A stretch of DNA of 64,000 nucleotides from an uncultured Tenacibaculum sp. (GCF_947499065.1 NZ_CANMMT010000005.1:124001-188000); one strand, 5' to 3'; counted from the stretch's first letter, positions 35,556-43,848 are shown. Numbers and translations: made by a program. Notes: generated by a model not told the origin, from the letters alone.

Positions 35556-36986
35556 TTATTTCAGATATATCTCATCTCTCACATAAATCGAATTATACCA
35601 AAAACATTGTTTACTATATTCTTTTACTTTAAGTTTTTTATCTTCTATAGGTAAAGGAAAGATATCAGTAGAATCAGTTCCATGCGGTCTTACATGACAA
35701 ACTTTATTGTCTTTAATTTTTGGAAAGTTATTCTTTTTTATAGGGTTCAATTTTGTAGAGTATCGGATATCACCATTTTTATCTCGAGCATAGTCATCAA
35801 AAATTTTCCCTTTAGAAATAACTTCCTTTGTTTTGAGCCAAACTTTTCGAACTTCATTTCTATCATTATAAGGCATATTCCAAAATTGCACTTTATCAAG
35901 AATATATCCATTACCAAAATCTTTAAAAAAAACAAATAGATACTTTTTTTCTGTAATATCTTTCATTTTACTTTCTCTCCAATTTTCGTTATAGATAGTT
36001 TCAAATTTAAATGATGGAAAAGAAATTGATTCTTTAATTTTGTTGTTAGATTCTACTCGTATACTCTTTAATTCTATATTAGCTTTTTCAAATTCCTCAA
36101 TTTTCTGATTAAGTTCTATACCTAAAATTTTTTTTGAAAGACTCGAATAATAGTTTTTAGCTCCCTTTTTTAATTCTAAATTGAAGTGTTTTTCAATTTC
36201 TTCTGCAGTTTTATTATAAAAAGATTTAAATTTTTCAATTACAATTTCTTCAAATGTTTGTTTCTCTTTAAATTCAGTTGATTGTTTAATTATTTTTCCA
36301 TAAACAGCTTCCTCGTCCTTTGATATGTTTGCTATTATATGGTTTACATAACCTTGTTTTAAAGAATAAGCTCTTTGTTTAGCTTTTTGCTTATTAAAAG
36401 GTTGCTTTCGTAATGATTTAGCAGCTGTAGATCCTTTTGTACAAGCTCCTAGATATAAAGTATCACCTTCGGATAATTCATGTGCTTTACCTTCTTTTAT
36501 TCTTTGATTGATTTTTTTCCAATCTTGTTTGATAATTTCTAAATCTTCTTCAGGATATTCCCAATTATCAACCAGTTTTATAATGTAATCCTGTATATTT
36601 AAATCTTTATCATGTAAATAGAAAATAAGTAGTAAATGGGCATTTTTCTTCCAAAATGTACTATTTTCAAAATCTTCTTTATAGACTTCTAGATAATTTA
36701 TAATATTTAAAACAAGTCTTTCTTTTGATCGAAATTCTCCGTTCTTTAGTGTTTTTAAAGGACTTGATTTAAGTTCTATACCAGCTTCTTTAAAATCAGG
36801 TTCAGCATTAGAATTTGGATTATATCCAAAATAAAACTTCTCTAATAATTGACCGAAATTACCTTTCCCTTTATAATTCGCTTTTTCAATTATTTCACCA
36901 CAAGCAATTCTTAAACTTTTCCCTTTTAACTTTTTAGCAAAGTTGATTATAGAATGAGTAGAAAGTATATCATAATTTCTACTCAT
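35556..36986 (-). CDS. Sau3AI/MutH-family type II restriction endonuclease
   Basis: Cuts unmodified DNA; family members of this architecture (Sau3AI, LlaKR2I) recognise GATC. The N-terminal MutH-like domain has the catalytic residues in EPDFKEAGIELKSSP: Asp64, Glu71 and Lys73. The D-x6-E-x-K spacing equals that of MutH. The KGNFGQLLEKFYFG segment just before is also typical. A C-terminal domain (~320-476) has the second MutH-like fold, ending DKKLKVKEYSKQCFWYNSIYVRDEIYL. Length 476 aa fits Sau3AI (~490). It overlaps the methyltransferase stop by 8 nt. GATC specificity is inferred from family. Confidence 0.87.
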   Translation of the reverse strand: MSRNYDILSTHSIINFAKKLKGKSLRIACGEIIEKANYKGKGNFGQLLEKFYFGYNPNSNAEPDFKEAGIELKSSPLKTLKNGEFRSKERLVLNIINYLEVYKEDFENSTFWKKNAHLLLIFYLHDKDLNIQDYIIKLVDNWEYPEEDLEIIKQDWKKINQRIKEGKAHELSEGDTLYLGACTKGSTAAKSLRKQPFNKQKAKQRAYSLKQGYVNHIIANISKDEEAVYGKIIKQSTEFKEKQTFEEIVIEKFKSFYNKTAEEIEKHFNLELKKGAKNYYSSLSKKILGIELNQKIEEFEKANIELKSIRVESNNKIKESISFPSFKFETIYNENWRESKMKDITEKKYLFVFFKDFGNGYILDKVQFWNMPYNDRNEVRKVWLKTKEVISKGKIFDDYARDKNGDIRYSTKLNPIKKNNFPKIKDNKVCHVRPHGTDSTDIFPLPIEDKKLKVKEYSKQCFWYNSIYVRDEIYLK

Positions 36987-38271
36987 TCATAATTTGTTTA
37001 TAAAGTTCTTTTCCAATTTTTTCAATAATACCCACAACTAAGGCATTTCCCATAAAAAAAGCCCTCTTAGTATCTGTAATACCCTCAAGTTGTGTATGAT
37101 TATCTGGAAACATGTTTAGACGTTCTAATTCTACAGGTGTTAGTCTTCTTAAACCTTTTTCTGTTTCAACAACATGTTTAAATCTTGATGGAGATTTACC
37201 TCCTTCACCAGTTATAATTGTTCTTGAAGCATTATCTAGAGCATCAGGATAAATCATAGCTCCTTCGCTATAATTATATTCAAATCCATCTTGTGTTTTT
37301 CTTTTTTCTTTTTTTGCTCCTTTTAAATATTCCCACATTTGTTTTTCTGTAGAAATTGTTTTTAACCCTCCGTCTTTATTGATTATAGTCTTTATAGTTT
37401 TTAAAGATTTATCTTCAATAAAAAAATCATCTGTTACTTCTCCGTTTTGTAAAATATCTCTTAAAACGGTATGTTTTCCATTATAATTAGCAACAGTTTT
37501 GGTAGTGTATACCTTTCCATTAATCATTAAACCTGTATTTTGAAAAGGTGAAAGTTTTCCTTCTTTATTAAATTCATTCGTAATTTCTACTAAATCACTT
37601 TGTAATTCAAGTTCTTGAATTGAATTTGTTTCTTGAACAGGGAAAGCTGTTGCTATAGTTCCTTTTTTGGTAATCCAATTTAAAGATGTTTCTTTTTTTA
37701 GTTTTTTATATAAATCACTTGATTTATGATAACCTAAAAAGAAAACTCTTCTTCTACGTTGTGGCATACCATACTCTGCTGCATTTATAACTCTCCATTC
37801 TACGGCATAACCAAGTTCATTTAAACTTTGAAGCATCACAGCAAAGTCTCTACCTCTTTGTTTGGCTGGAGATTTTAAAAGCCTATCTACATTCTCTAAA
37901 AATAAGTATTTAGGCTTTTTATCTTTCTTTTCCTCTAAAATTCTTTGAATAGACCACCATAAAACTCCTTTTTTACCTTTCAATCCCTTTGAATTGTGTA
38001 GTGTTGTAGCAACAGAATAATCCTGACAAGGAAATCCTCCAACAAGTAAGTCGTGATCAGGAATTTCATTTGTAGGTACATTTGCTATATCTTCATTTGA
38101 ATGGTTTTCTTTTCCAAAACGAGCCTCGTAAACTAAAGATGCATGTTGCATTTTTGTAGAAGGTTCCCATTGATTACTCCAAACAATATTATAATTACTT
38201 TTTTCTAAACCAAGTCGAAATCCTCCAACTCCTGCAAAAAGCTCAGCTACTTTTATAGATTTATTATCCAT
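36979..38271 (-). CDS. DNA (cytosine-5)-methyltransferase of the R-M system
   Basis: Protects host DNA by C5-methylating the restriction site. All key motifs are in order: I (AELFAGVGGFRLGLE, ~8-22), IV (GGFPCQDYSVA, catalytic Cys82), VI (LENVDRLL), VIII (EYGMPQRRRRVFFLGY), IX (RRLTPVELERLNMFPD) and X (FFMGNALVVGIIEKIG). The target-recognition region between VIII and IX is ~190 residues. Middle gene of controller-methyltransferase-nuclease, overlapping both neighbours by 8 nt. The order C-M-R in one transcript delays nuclease appearance. Confidence 0.93.
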   Translation of the reverse strand: MDNKSIKVAELFAGVGGFRLGLEKSNYNIVWSNQWEPSTKMQHASLVYEARFGKENHSNEDIANVPTNEIPDHDLLVGGFPCQDYSVATTLHNSKGLKGKKGVLWWSIQRILEEKKDKKPKYLFLENVDRLLKSPAKQRGRDFAVMLQSLNELGYAVEWRVINAAEYGMPQRRRRVFFLGYHKSSDLYKKLKKETSLNWITKKGTIATAFPVQETNSIQELELQSDLVEITNEFNKEGKLSPFQNTGLMINGKVYTTKTVANYNGKHTVLRDILQNGEVTDDFFIEDKSLKTIKTIINKDGGLKTISTEKQMWEYLKGAKKEKRKTQDGFEYNYSEGAMIYPDALDNASRTIITGEGGKSPSRFKHVVETEKGLRRLTPVELERLNMFPDNHTQLEGITDTKRAFFMGNALVVGIIEKIGKELYKQIMNE

Positions 38272-38569
38272 TTTCTTGATTTTTATAGTATTTAATTTTC
38301 TCTTCTGCTATTTTTAATATTTCAGAAGATGATTCTGTGTATTTTAATTCTTGAGCTATTTTTTCAGAATACCAATTTATAATAAGTTCTTTTTCGGAAA
38401 GATTATAGAAATTGGCTAACCTAATTAATTGCTCTTTGGTAGGTTTTCTTTCACTTTTTTCAAACTTACTAATCAGAGACTGATCAATATCAACTTCAGC
38501 TGAGACCTTTCTAAGTATAAGATCTTTTTGTTCTCTCGCTTCTCTTAATGTATCTCCTAATTTTTTCAT
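38264..38569 (-). CDS. XRE-family controller protein of the R-M system
   Basis: 101-aa regulator with an N-terminal HTH (MKKLGDTLREAREQKDLILRKVSAEVDIDQSLISKFEKSERKPTKEQLIRLANFY, ~1-55). A charged helical tail probably dimerises. It leads the R-M operon. The operator-like inverted repeat lies directly at its start codon, so autorepression of the whole operon is likely. Overlaps the methyltransferase gene by 8 nt. Confidence 0.88.
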   Translation of the reverse strand: MKKLGDTLREAREQKDLILRKVSAEVDIDQSLISKFEKSERKPTKEQLIRLANFYNLSEKELIINWYSEKIAQELKYTESSSEILKIAEEKIKYYKNQENG

Positions 38570-38604
38570 TTGGACAAAATGATTATAGACATATTTTGTC
38601 CAAA
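38569..38604 (-). promoter_or_regulatory. Inverted-repeat operator of the R-M controller
   Basis: A perfect 12-bp inverted repeat, TTTGGACAAAAT (38569-38580) and ATTTTGTCCAAA (38593-38604), with a 12-nt spacer. The proximal arm touches the ATG of the controller. The arms also supply TTG/TTTG elements resembling the -33 and -7 boxes, so bound controller would block transcription. Each arm is itself TTTG-GA-CAAA. Confidence 0.7.
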
Positions 38605-38943
38605 AGTATGAAAACTTTTCTATCTATAATTTTAATTATTTCCTATTATTTAAAGTTTGAGTATTGAATAATTAGAGAAATGAATAATGATATAGTCTTT
38701 AGCTCAAAGAAAATAATTAATTGTAATTACAACTTTTTACTTATACTCTTAATTTCCTTTTTCATACCTGTTAATATAGAGCTTGTTACATTTTTTTAAA
38801 TTTAAAATGATTCTTTTTAGAATTTTATAAAGTAATCAAAAATTATAATATTCGATTTAGTAGCTACAATTGGTTTTTGAGTACAAGGTGGAACCCCGAA
38901 AAGCCTATTTTAAAAAGAGTAGGGAAAAATAACTATTACTACA
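38605..38943. other. 339-nt divergent region upstream of the lanthipeptide operon
   Basis: Very AT-rich. It must carry the promoter of the rightward precursor gene, but no perfect TTG/TAnnTTTG pair was found. Near the gene, CCTATTTT and AAGAGTAGG (38906-38925) can form an 8-bp hairpin with G-U pairs just upstream of the ATG. A 39-codon ORF at 38680-38799 could encode one membrane helix but has no support. Confidence 0.45.
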
Positions 38944-39273
38944 ATGATTACTTATCAAAACCTTTGTCCTCCTACAATGGGACAAACCCTTGTACTAGAG
39001 CTTTGTCCTCAGTCAAGCCAGCAAATGAATCCTTCTAATAATACCGGAAATCCACAAGCTCCAAATAATGGGGGAGTTACTGTACAACCACAGGTGGGAA
39101 CACCAGCGAATACAGTGCCACCGGTTTACCATCAAACTGGTGCACCAACGAATACAGTGCCACCAGTTTATCATCAAGCAGGGAGTACTGCTATGATGAG
39201 AACCCATACAGGTTGTCCTTCAATGTTTTGTCCTTCTTGGAACTGCAATACAGCTTGGTTCTGGCATTGTTAA
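38944..39273 (+). CDS. Candidate lanthipeptide precursor
   Basis: 109-aa Cys-rich peptide with no known fold, directly upstream of lanthipeptide-type enzyme genes. The N-terminal ~45 residues end in NNGG and contain two Cys (8 and 21). Residues 52-79 are a 14-residue tandem repeat (GTPANTVPPVYHQT / GAPTNTVPPVYHQA). The C-terminal ~30 residues are the probable core, with four Cys (91, 96, 101, 109) and interleaved Ser/Thr (81, 82, 87, 89, 93, 98, 103). CPSMFCPSWNCNT shows a five-residue C-x-S/T period. Ser93-Cys96, Ser98-Cys101 and Thr103-Cys109 could form (methyl)lanthionines. No homologue is recalled; its identity rests on context and composition. Confidence 0.72.
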   Translation: MITYQNLCPPTMGQTLVLELCPQSSQQMNPSNNTGNPQAPNNGGVTVQPQVGTPANTVPPVYHQTGAPTNTVPPVYHQAGSTAMMRTHTGCPSMFCPSWNCNTAWFWHC

Positions 39274-39326
39274 TAAATAAGAGAAGAATGGACTAAATAT
39301 TTATTTAATAGTTAGAACATAAATAT

Positions 39327-39360
39327 CTGGGACATTTATTTAAATAAGTGTTCCAGTTTT
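39327..39360 (+). terminator. Intercistronic hairpin between precursor and enzyme genes
   Basis: A 15-nt arm (39327-39341, CTGGGACATTTATTT) pairs with 39342-39356 (AAATAAGTGTTCCAG), with two G-U pairs and the innermost bases forming the loop. TTTT follows. It is placed 54 nt after the precursor stop and 17 nt before the kinase start. Probably a partial terminator or RNA stabiliser that makes precursor exceed enzymes. Confidence 0.65.
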
Positions 39361-39376
39361 AACCCTCACATATATC

Positions 39377-40453
39377 ATGCGATTGACAAATAATAATTTA
39401 ATATCCTATTTAATTAACAAAGCCTTTGTAAATGCTAATGATGTGGTAACAGGAGATTTTATTTTCCATCAAGTTATAAGTCGTAATAGTATTTTTAAAG
39501 TGTCCTTGGGTAAAGGCAATGGTTTATTTATAAAACAATTGCAAAATATGAGTGCTCATGAAATATATTGGATGCAAAAAGATGCAACAACACACTATTT
39601 ATTTCATAAAAGTGATTGTTATCCAGAAACTCAAAAATATATACCGAAATATCATGGTTATGATCCTTTCTCTCATGTATTGGTTTTAGATTTTTTTAAA
39701 GAAGCAATAGATTTATACAATCTAGCAACGAAGCATAAAGTATTATCTCATCAACACGCTGAACAAATAGCTGATATTTTTATTAGTTTTCATAAAGATA
39801 TTGAAGAAGAAATAGGAACTAATAAATCACTTCAATTTTATAACAAAGAAGTACCTTTTATATTACGATTGCCTGAATTTGTGAATGAACAAAACCCTAA
39901 AGAGAAAGTTTTTGAGATAATTAAAGACGATTATATCCTAAGAGAAGGGTTGATTCAATTATATAGGGAATGGAAAGGTAATAGTTTGATTCATGGAGAT
40001 ATTAAATTGGCTAATTTTTTAGTAACCAATAATGGTAATAATGAAGAAGTAAAACTTATAGATTGGGAAACTTCTAATGTTGGAGACCCGCTATGGGATG
40101 TAGCTGGTTTAATTCAAAGCTATTTAAGTACTAGTATATTTACTCAACATTTAAAATTCAATGAACAAGATACAGAGAGTGATAAAGAAATAAGTTTAGC
40201 AGAATATGAGAGAGCTATTAAGGCTTTTTGGAAACGTTATTCTAAGCATTATCCATGGAATGAAGAACTAGAAAAAATAGAAATAAAAATAATGAGGTTT
40301 ACTGCAGCACGTTTGTTACAAACAGCAAAAGAATTTAATCCAGATAACTCTACTGAATTAGTTTCTGGTACAACTCAAGTTATTGATTTAGCAAGAACAA
40401 TTTTTAAAGACCCTAAAGTTGCAGTTTATAATTATTTAAATGAAACAAAATAA
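39377..40453 (+). CDS. APH-type phosphotransferase, probable lanthipeptide Ser/Thr kinase
   Basis: Protein-kinase-like fold of the aminoglycoside phosphotransferase family. The Brenner-type loop SLIHGDIKLANFL has catalytic Asp208 and Asn213. The metal-binding LIDWETSNVGDPLWDVAGL has Asp229. The N-lobe Lys is probably in GNGLFIKQLQ. In class V lanthipeptide systems (lexapeptide LxmK) an enzyme of this family phosphorylates precursor Ser/Thr before elimination. Resistance to aminoglycosides is unlikely given the neighbours. 12 nt separate it from the HopA1-family gene; the three enzyme genes are clearly one operon. Confidence 0.82.
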   Translation: MRLTNNNLISYLINKAFVNANDVVTGDFIFHQVISRNSIFKVSLGKGNGLFIKQLQNMSAHEIYWMQKDATTHYLFHKSDCYPETQKYIPKYHGYDPFSHVLVLDFFKEAIDLYNLATKHKVLSHQHAEQIADIFISFHKDIEEEIGTNKSLQFYNKEVPFILRLPEFVNEQNPKEKVFEIIKDDYILREGLIQLYREWKGNSLIHGDIKLANFLVTNNGNNEEVKLIDWETSNVGDPLWDVAGLIQSYLSTSIFTQHLKFNEQDTESDKEISLAEYERAIKAFWKRYSKHYPWNEELEKIEIKIMRFTAARLLQTAKEFNPDNSTELVSGTTQVIDLARTIFKDPKVAVYNYLNETK

Positions 40454-40465
40454 AAGTAGTTAGAG

Positions 40466-41518
40466 ATGAAAAACAAGTTGTCTACATATGAAAAACAATT
40501 AAATAAATTATTGTCTGCTATTGAAATTACATCTAGCTCCAGTTATAAGGTAGAAGAAGAATTAATTAAAGTTTATCAACAAAGTCCATGCTATAATTAT
40601 ATAAAATCATTATCGGATTTTGGTAAACATGAACAGATAGACGAAACCTTAACACGTAAACAATTGCATCAGCATTTGACTAATACTTTATATACTCGAT
40701 TTTACTGTGGTGTTAAGAAAGAGGATACAGATTTTAAATTACCTGATAAAAGAGAACGAGTTGCTTTTATGAAAAATTTGAGTTTGCATAATAATTCTGT
40801 ACAAGATTTAGATAAAAATTGGATGATTTACTCGATTGATAGTCAGGGAGGAATGTATGCTGAGAAGAATGGTACTTTACGTCCAGTTATACCAAATACT
40901 TATATCACAGAATCTACAGAAAGCACAATGAAAGTAGGACAAAATATTAATTTTTATAGACAAAAAGAAAAGTTTGATGCTCAACCTGTTTTTTATTACG
41001 TATTTGGAAATGAGTATTTAACGAATGACTGTGATAAAATTAGGATTTATTGGAATATTTTACCAGAAGCTGCTGGGAATTTAGTTCATGAAATTACAAG
41101 TATATTAAACGAGTATCGAATTCCTTTTCATTTCAAATGTTTAAATCATCCTGATTTATTTAAACGTAATGATAATGCTGTATTATATATTAATGTAGAA
41201 CACTTATCAATTGTAAGTCTTTTAATAAGGTCTATAATTACTGTGTTAAAAGAAAGTTTAATAGATAGAATACCATTGTTTACTAAAAAAATAGCAGCAG
41301 GAGTTTCTATCGCTGAAGATCCAGGTTTAGGTCAGAGTTTTGGTATGAGTCGATCAGAAATGATTGCGGAATCATTAATAAAAGCAAGAGAAAATGCTAT
41401 TGATGATGTAACAGAACGAAACCTTTTTATTAAACAGTTTTTAGTAAATAATGGAATTGGTATTGACCGCATTTATTTAAACCCTCATACTAATGAGTTA
41501 ATTTTTGAGAAAAGATGA
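40466..41518 (+). CDS. HopA1-family protein, probable lanthipeptide phospho-lyase
   Basis: Resembles the type III effector HopA1 family. Diagnostic stretches are NTLYTRFYCGV (~69-79), KIRIYWNILPEAAGNLVHEITSILNEYRIPFHFKCLNHPDLFKRNDNAVLYI (~190-241), and PLFTKKIAAGVSIAEDPGLGQSFGMSRSEMIAESLIKA (~270-308). In class V lanthipeptide clusters a HopA1-like protein (LxmY) is the lyase that removes phosphate from phospho-Ser/Thr to give dehydro-residues. No secretion genes for an effector are present. It overlaps the LanC gene by 4 nt, so the two are translationally coupled. Confidence 0.82.
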   Translation: MKNKLSTYEKQLNKLLSAIEITSSSSYKVEEELIKVYQQSPCYNYIKSLSDFGKHEQIDETLTRKQLHQHLTNTLYTRFYCGVKKEDTDFKLPDKRERVAFMKNLSLHNNSVQDLDKNWMIYSIDSQGGMYAEKNGTLRPVIPNTYITESTESTMKVGQNINFYRQKEKFDAQPVFYYVFGNEYLTNDCDKIRIYWNILPEAAGNLVHEITSILNEYRIPFHFKCLNHPDLFKRNDNAVLYINVEHLSIVSLLIRSIITVLKESLIDRIPLFTKKIAAGVSIAEDPGLGQSFGMSRSEMIAESLIKARENAIDDVTERNLFIKQFLVNNGIGIDRIYLNPHTNELIFEKR

Positions 41519-42810
41519 TAAAGTGTATAAAAGAGCAAAAGGAAGAACTAAGTATAAAAGAACATCCATTTTTAAATACGGCTTATAACATAGCAAAACA
41601 ACTGGCTAAAGAGGCTATTTGGTCAGTAGATGGTTGCTGTAATTGGCAAGGAACAGCAATTGAATATGTAAATGGTAGTTACCAGATGGTAAATAGAACA
41701 TTTAAATCTGACTTATATAACGGATTATCTGGTATTGCTTTGTTTCTTGCTGAGTTTTTAGCAAAGAAAAAAGATGATGTTCTACAATTAGTTTTGGAAG
41801 GGGCTGTAAAGAATATATTATTACAATTTAAAGCAGCACCATTGGACTGTAAATTTGGATTATATTCAGGACAACTTGGGGTAGGATTTGCTTTATGGCA
41901 AATAGGAGTTCTTAACAAAAATACTGTTTGGAAAGAAGCTGGATTGAAAATGGTTCGTAACTTAAAAGAAGATGAAATTAGTGAAATTGATGTAATAACA
42001 GGAGTGGCCGGAGCTATAGCTCCACTGTTAAAAATGCATCGAGTAGAACAAGATGATGTTTTTTTAAAACTAGCTATTAGTTGTGGGGAATTCCTTATTA
42101 AAGAAGCTTGTAAGAATGATACTTCATGGACTTGGAAAACAATACCTTCAAGGCCTGGTTTAGCAGGATACTCACATGGAAATGCAGGTATGGCTTTGGC
42201 TTTATTAGAACTTTGGCAAAAAACAAAAGATGATAAATATTATCAAGCAGCTTTTATGGGATTTCAATATGAACGAGAACTTTTTAATAAAGAAATGAAT
42301 AATTGGCCCGATTTACGAGATTGTAAAGAACAAAAGACATATACATCAAAACATCTTTATAGTAGAGTTATGTGGTGTCATGGAGCAGCAGGTATTGGCT
42401 TGTCTCGTTTAGCAGCTTACCAAATGACTTCAGATTTAGATTTTTTACAAGAAATTCGAATAGCAATGGAAACTACCTCAAAAGACATTATTGGCCAATT
42501 AAATAATAGTGAATCAATTAATTATTCATTATGTCATGGAATTGCAGGTAATGCCGATATTCTTCTAAGTGGAGGATTGTTATTAAATGAGATGAGTTAT
42601 ATTCAGTTAGCTCAGCAAGCAGGGGTATTAGGAATAGAACGTTACGATAAAAATGGAAAAGCATGGCCAAGTGGTGTAAATGATCCTAATGGGCTTACTA
42701 CAAATAAAAACCAAACTCCAGGTTTATTACTAGGCCTAGCAGGAACAGGACATTTTTACTTAAGATTGGCTTTTCCTGATGAAATAGATAGCGTTTTATT
42801 AATAAGGTAA
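41515..42810 (+). CDS. LanC-family lanthionine cyclase
   Basis: Zinc-dependent cyclase adding Cys thiols onto dehydro-amino acids. Seven-helix-toroid repeats with GxxG turns are seen throughout: DLYNGLSGIALFL, DVITGVAGAIAPL, PGLAGYSHGNAGMALALLELW, MWCHGAAGIGLSRL, LCHGIAGNADILL, PGLLLGLAGTGHFYLRL. The zinc ligands are intact (Cys288, Cys340, His341), and His221 corresponds to the proposed acid/base His of NisC. The sequence most resembles the C-terminal cyclase half of LanM enzymes. Length 431 aa. Canonical class V clusters have a different third protein (LxmX), so a true LanC here is noteworthy. Followed by a strong terminator. Confidence 0.88.
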   Translation: MIKCIKEQKEELSIKEHPFLNTAYNIAKQLAKEAIWSVDGCCNWQGTAIEYVNGSYQMVNRTFKSDLYNGLSGIALFLAEFLAKKKDDVLQLVLEGAVKNILLQFKAAPLDCKFGLYSGQLGVGFALWQIGVLNKNTVWKEAGLKMVRNLKEDEISEIDVITGVAGAIAPLLKMHRVEQDDVFLKLAISCGEFLIKEACKNDTSWTWKTIPSRPGLAGYSHGNAGMALALLELWQKTKDDKYYQAAFMGFQYERELFNKEMNNWPDLRDCKEQKTYTSKHLYSRVMWCHGAAGIGLSRLAAYQMTSDLDFLQEIRIAMETTSKDIIGQLNNSESINYSLCHGIAGNADILLSGGLLLNEMSYIQLAQQAGVLGIERYDKNGKAWPSGVNDPNGLTTNKNQTPGLLLGLAGTGHFYLRLAFPDEIDSVLLIR

Positions 42811-42825
42811 ACTATAATAAAGCTA

Positions 42826-42881
42826 AACAAATACAAGTGAATAATCTAAGGTTTAGATATCTTATTTGTACTTGTTTTTTT
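42826..42881 (+). terminator. Rho-independent terminator of the lanthipeptide operon
   Basis: Arms 42826-42849 and 42853-42876 pair over 24 nt with a few mismatches and G-U pairs. The loop is GGT. Seven T follow (42875-42881). It ends the operon 15 nt after the cyclase stop. Confidence 0.85.
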
Positions 42882-43028
42882 AGAATTGAAAGTAGCTATA
42901 TTATTTTATACTTTCATAATTAACAATCATAAAAGCTTGCTGATGTATTGATAGGTAAGATTTATAAAAACTTATTTATTTACAAGAGAAGTCGATATAT
43001 TTGTGTGTTCAGTATAAAAAATAGCTAT

Positions 43029-43796
43029 ATGATTCCTGACTTTTTAAAGAAATATGAATCGGACTTAAAAGAGTACGAAAGAGAGTTTATAAAAATAATT
43101 GCTAAACCTAGAAAAGAAAAAGATTTAGAAGATAACTTAGACTTAAAAGACAGTAAGTTTCTTGGTTTTCCCTTTTTTCCAAAAGAAAAGGAATATCCGA
43201 AAGATAAGAATGGCAAACCAATGGTACTGGTGGCACAACTTAATTTTGCACAAATTCCTTCATTAAAGTTTTATCCAACAGATGGAATTCTTCAATTGTT
43301 TTTATCGGCAACAGAATGGTATGTAGAAGATGCAGCGATTGTTTACCATACCAAAGAAGATTTAGAGAAAGAGCCTTTGCAAGATTTTTCTTTCTTATCG
43401 GTTAAGGATTATGAAGAGATGCCTGTTTTTAAACTACATCAATTATCGTTTGAAAAAGGAATTGATAGAGGAGGTTCTGAAGATTCACAATTTGATTATC
43501 TGTTTGGTGACTATGGTTATTGGGATTTTTCAGAAAGTTTAACTGAGGAGCAAGAAGAAGAGTTTGGAGAATATTTTGACGCTACGGGACATAAAATAGG
43601 AGGCTATGCAGAGTTTACGCAATCTGACCCAAGAGACTATGAAGTAGGAAGCGCAGACGATGTTCAGCTATTACAAATAGATGTAGATGATTATATTATG
43701 TTTGGCGATAGTGGACTAGGACATATTTTTATAAACAAAGAAGCTTTAATTAATAAAGACTTTTCTAAAGCGTATTTTTATTGGGATTGTTGCTAA
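43029..43796 (+). CDS. YwqG-like DUF1963 protein
   Basis: Soluble protein of the DUF1963/YwqG family: DSKFLGFPFFPKEKEYPKDKNGKPMVLVAQLNFAQIPSLKFYPTDGILQLFLSATEWYV (~38-97), then GGYAEFTQSDPRDY and a late VDDYIMFGDSGLGHIFIN...DFSKAYFYWDCC. The family is common in bacteria, often near immunity or toxin genes, but its function is unknown. I start at MIPDFLKKYE (43029), since the longer ORF from 42948 adds a 27-residue stretch not typical of the family. It is transcribed separately from the lanthipeptide operon. Confidence 0.82.
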   Translation: MIPDFLKKYESDLKEYEREFIKIIAKPRKEKDLEDNLDLKDSKFLGFPFFPKEKEYPKDKNGKPMVLVAQLNFAQIPSLKFYPTDGILQLFLSATEWYVEDAAIVYHTKEDLEKEPLQDFSFLSVKDYEEMPVFKLHQLSFEKGIDRGGSEDSQFDYLFGDYGYWDFSESLTEEQEEEFGEYFDATGHKIGGYAEFTQSDPRDYEVGSADDVQLLQIDVDDYIMFGDSGLGHIFINKEALINKDFSKAYFYWDCC

Positions 43797-43848
43797 AAGT
43801 AAACTAAATTTGAAAGGATAGAGAAGAGAAGTCTATATGTTTCTAAAC

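Noticed and set aside
38680..38799. 39-codon ORF with a single hydrophobic helix upstream of the precursor gene
   Set aside because: The region is extremely AT-rich, there is no clear promoter or start context, and no Cys or repeat pattern, so a chance ORF is more likely.
39377..40453. Aminoglycoside resistance phosphotransferase
   Set aside because: The APH fold fits, but the operon with HopA1-like and LanC proteins points to peptide modification.
40466..41518. Type III secretion effector
   Set aside because: HopA1 similarity is real, but no type III secretion genes are present and class V lanthipeptide lyases belong to the same family.
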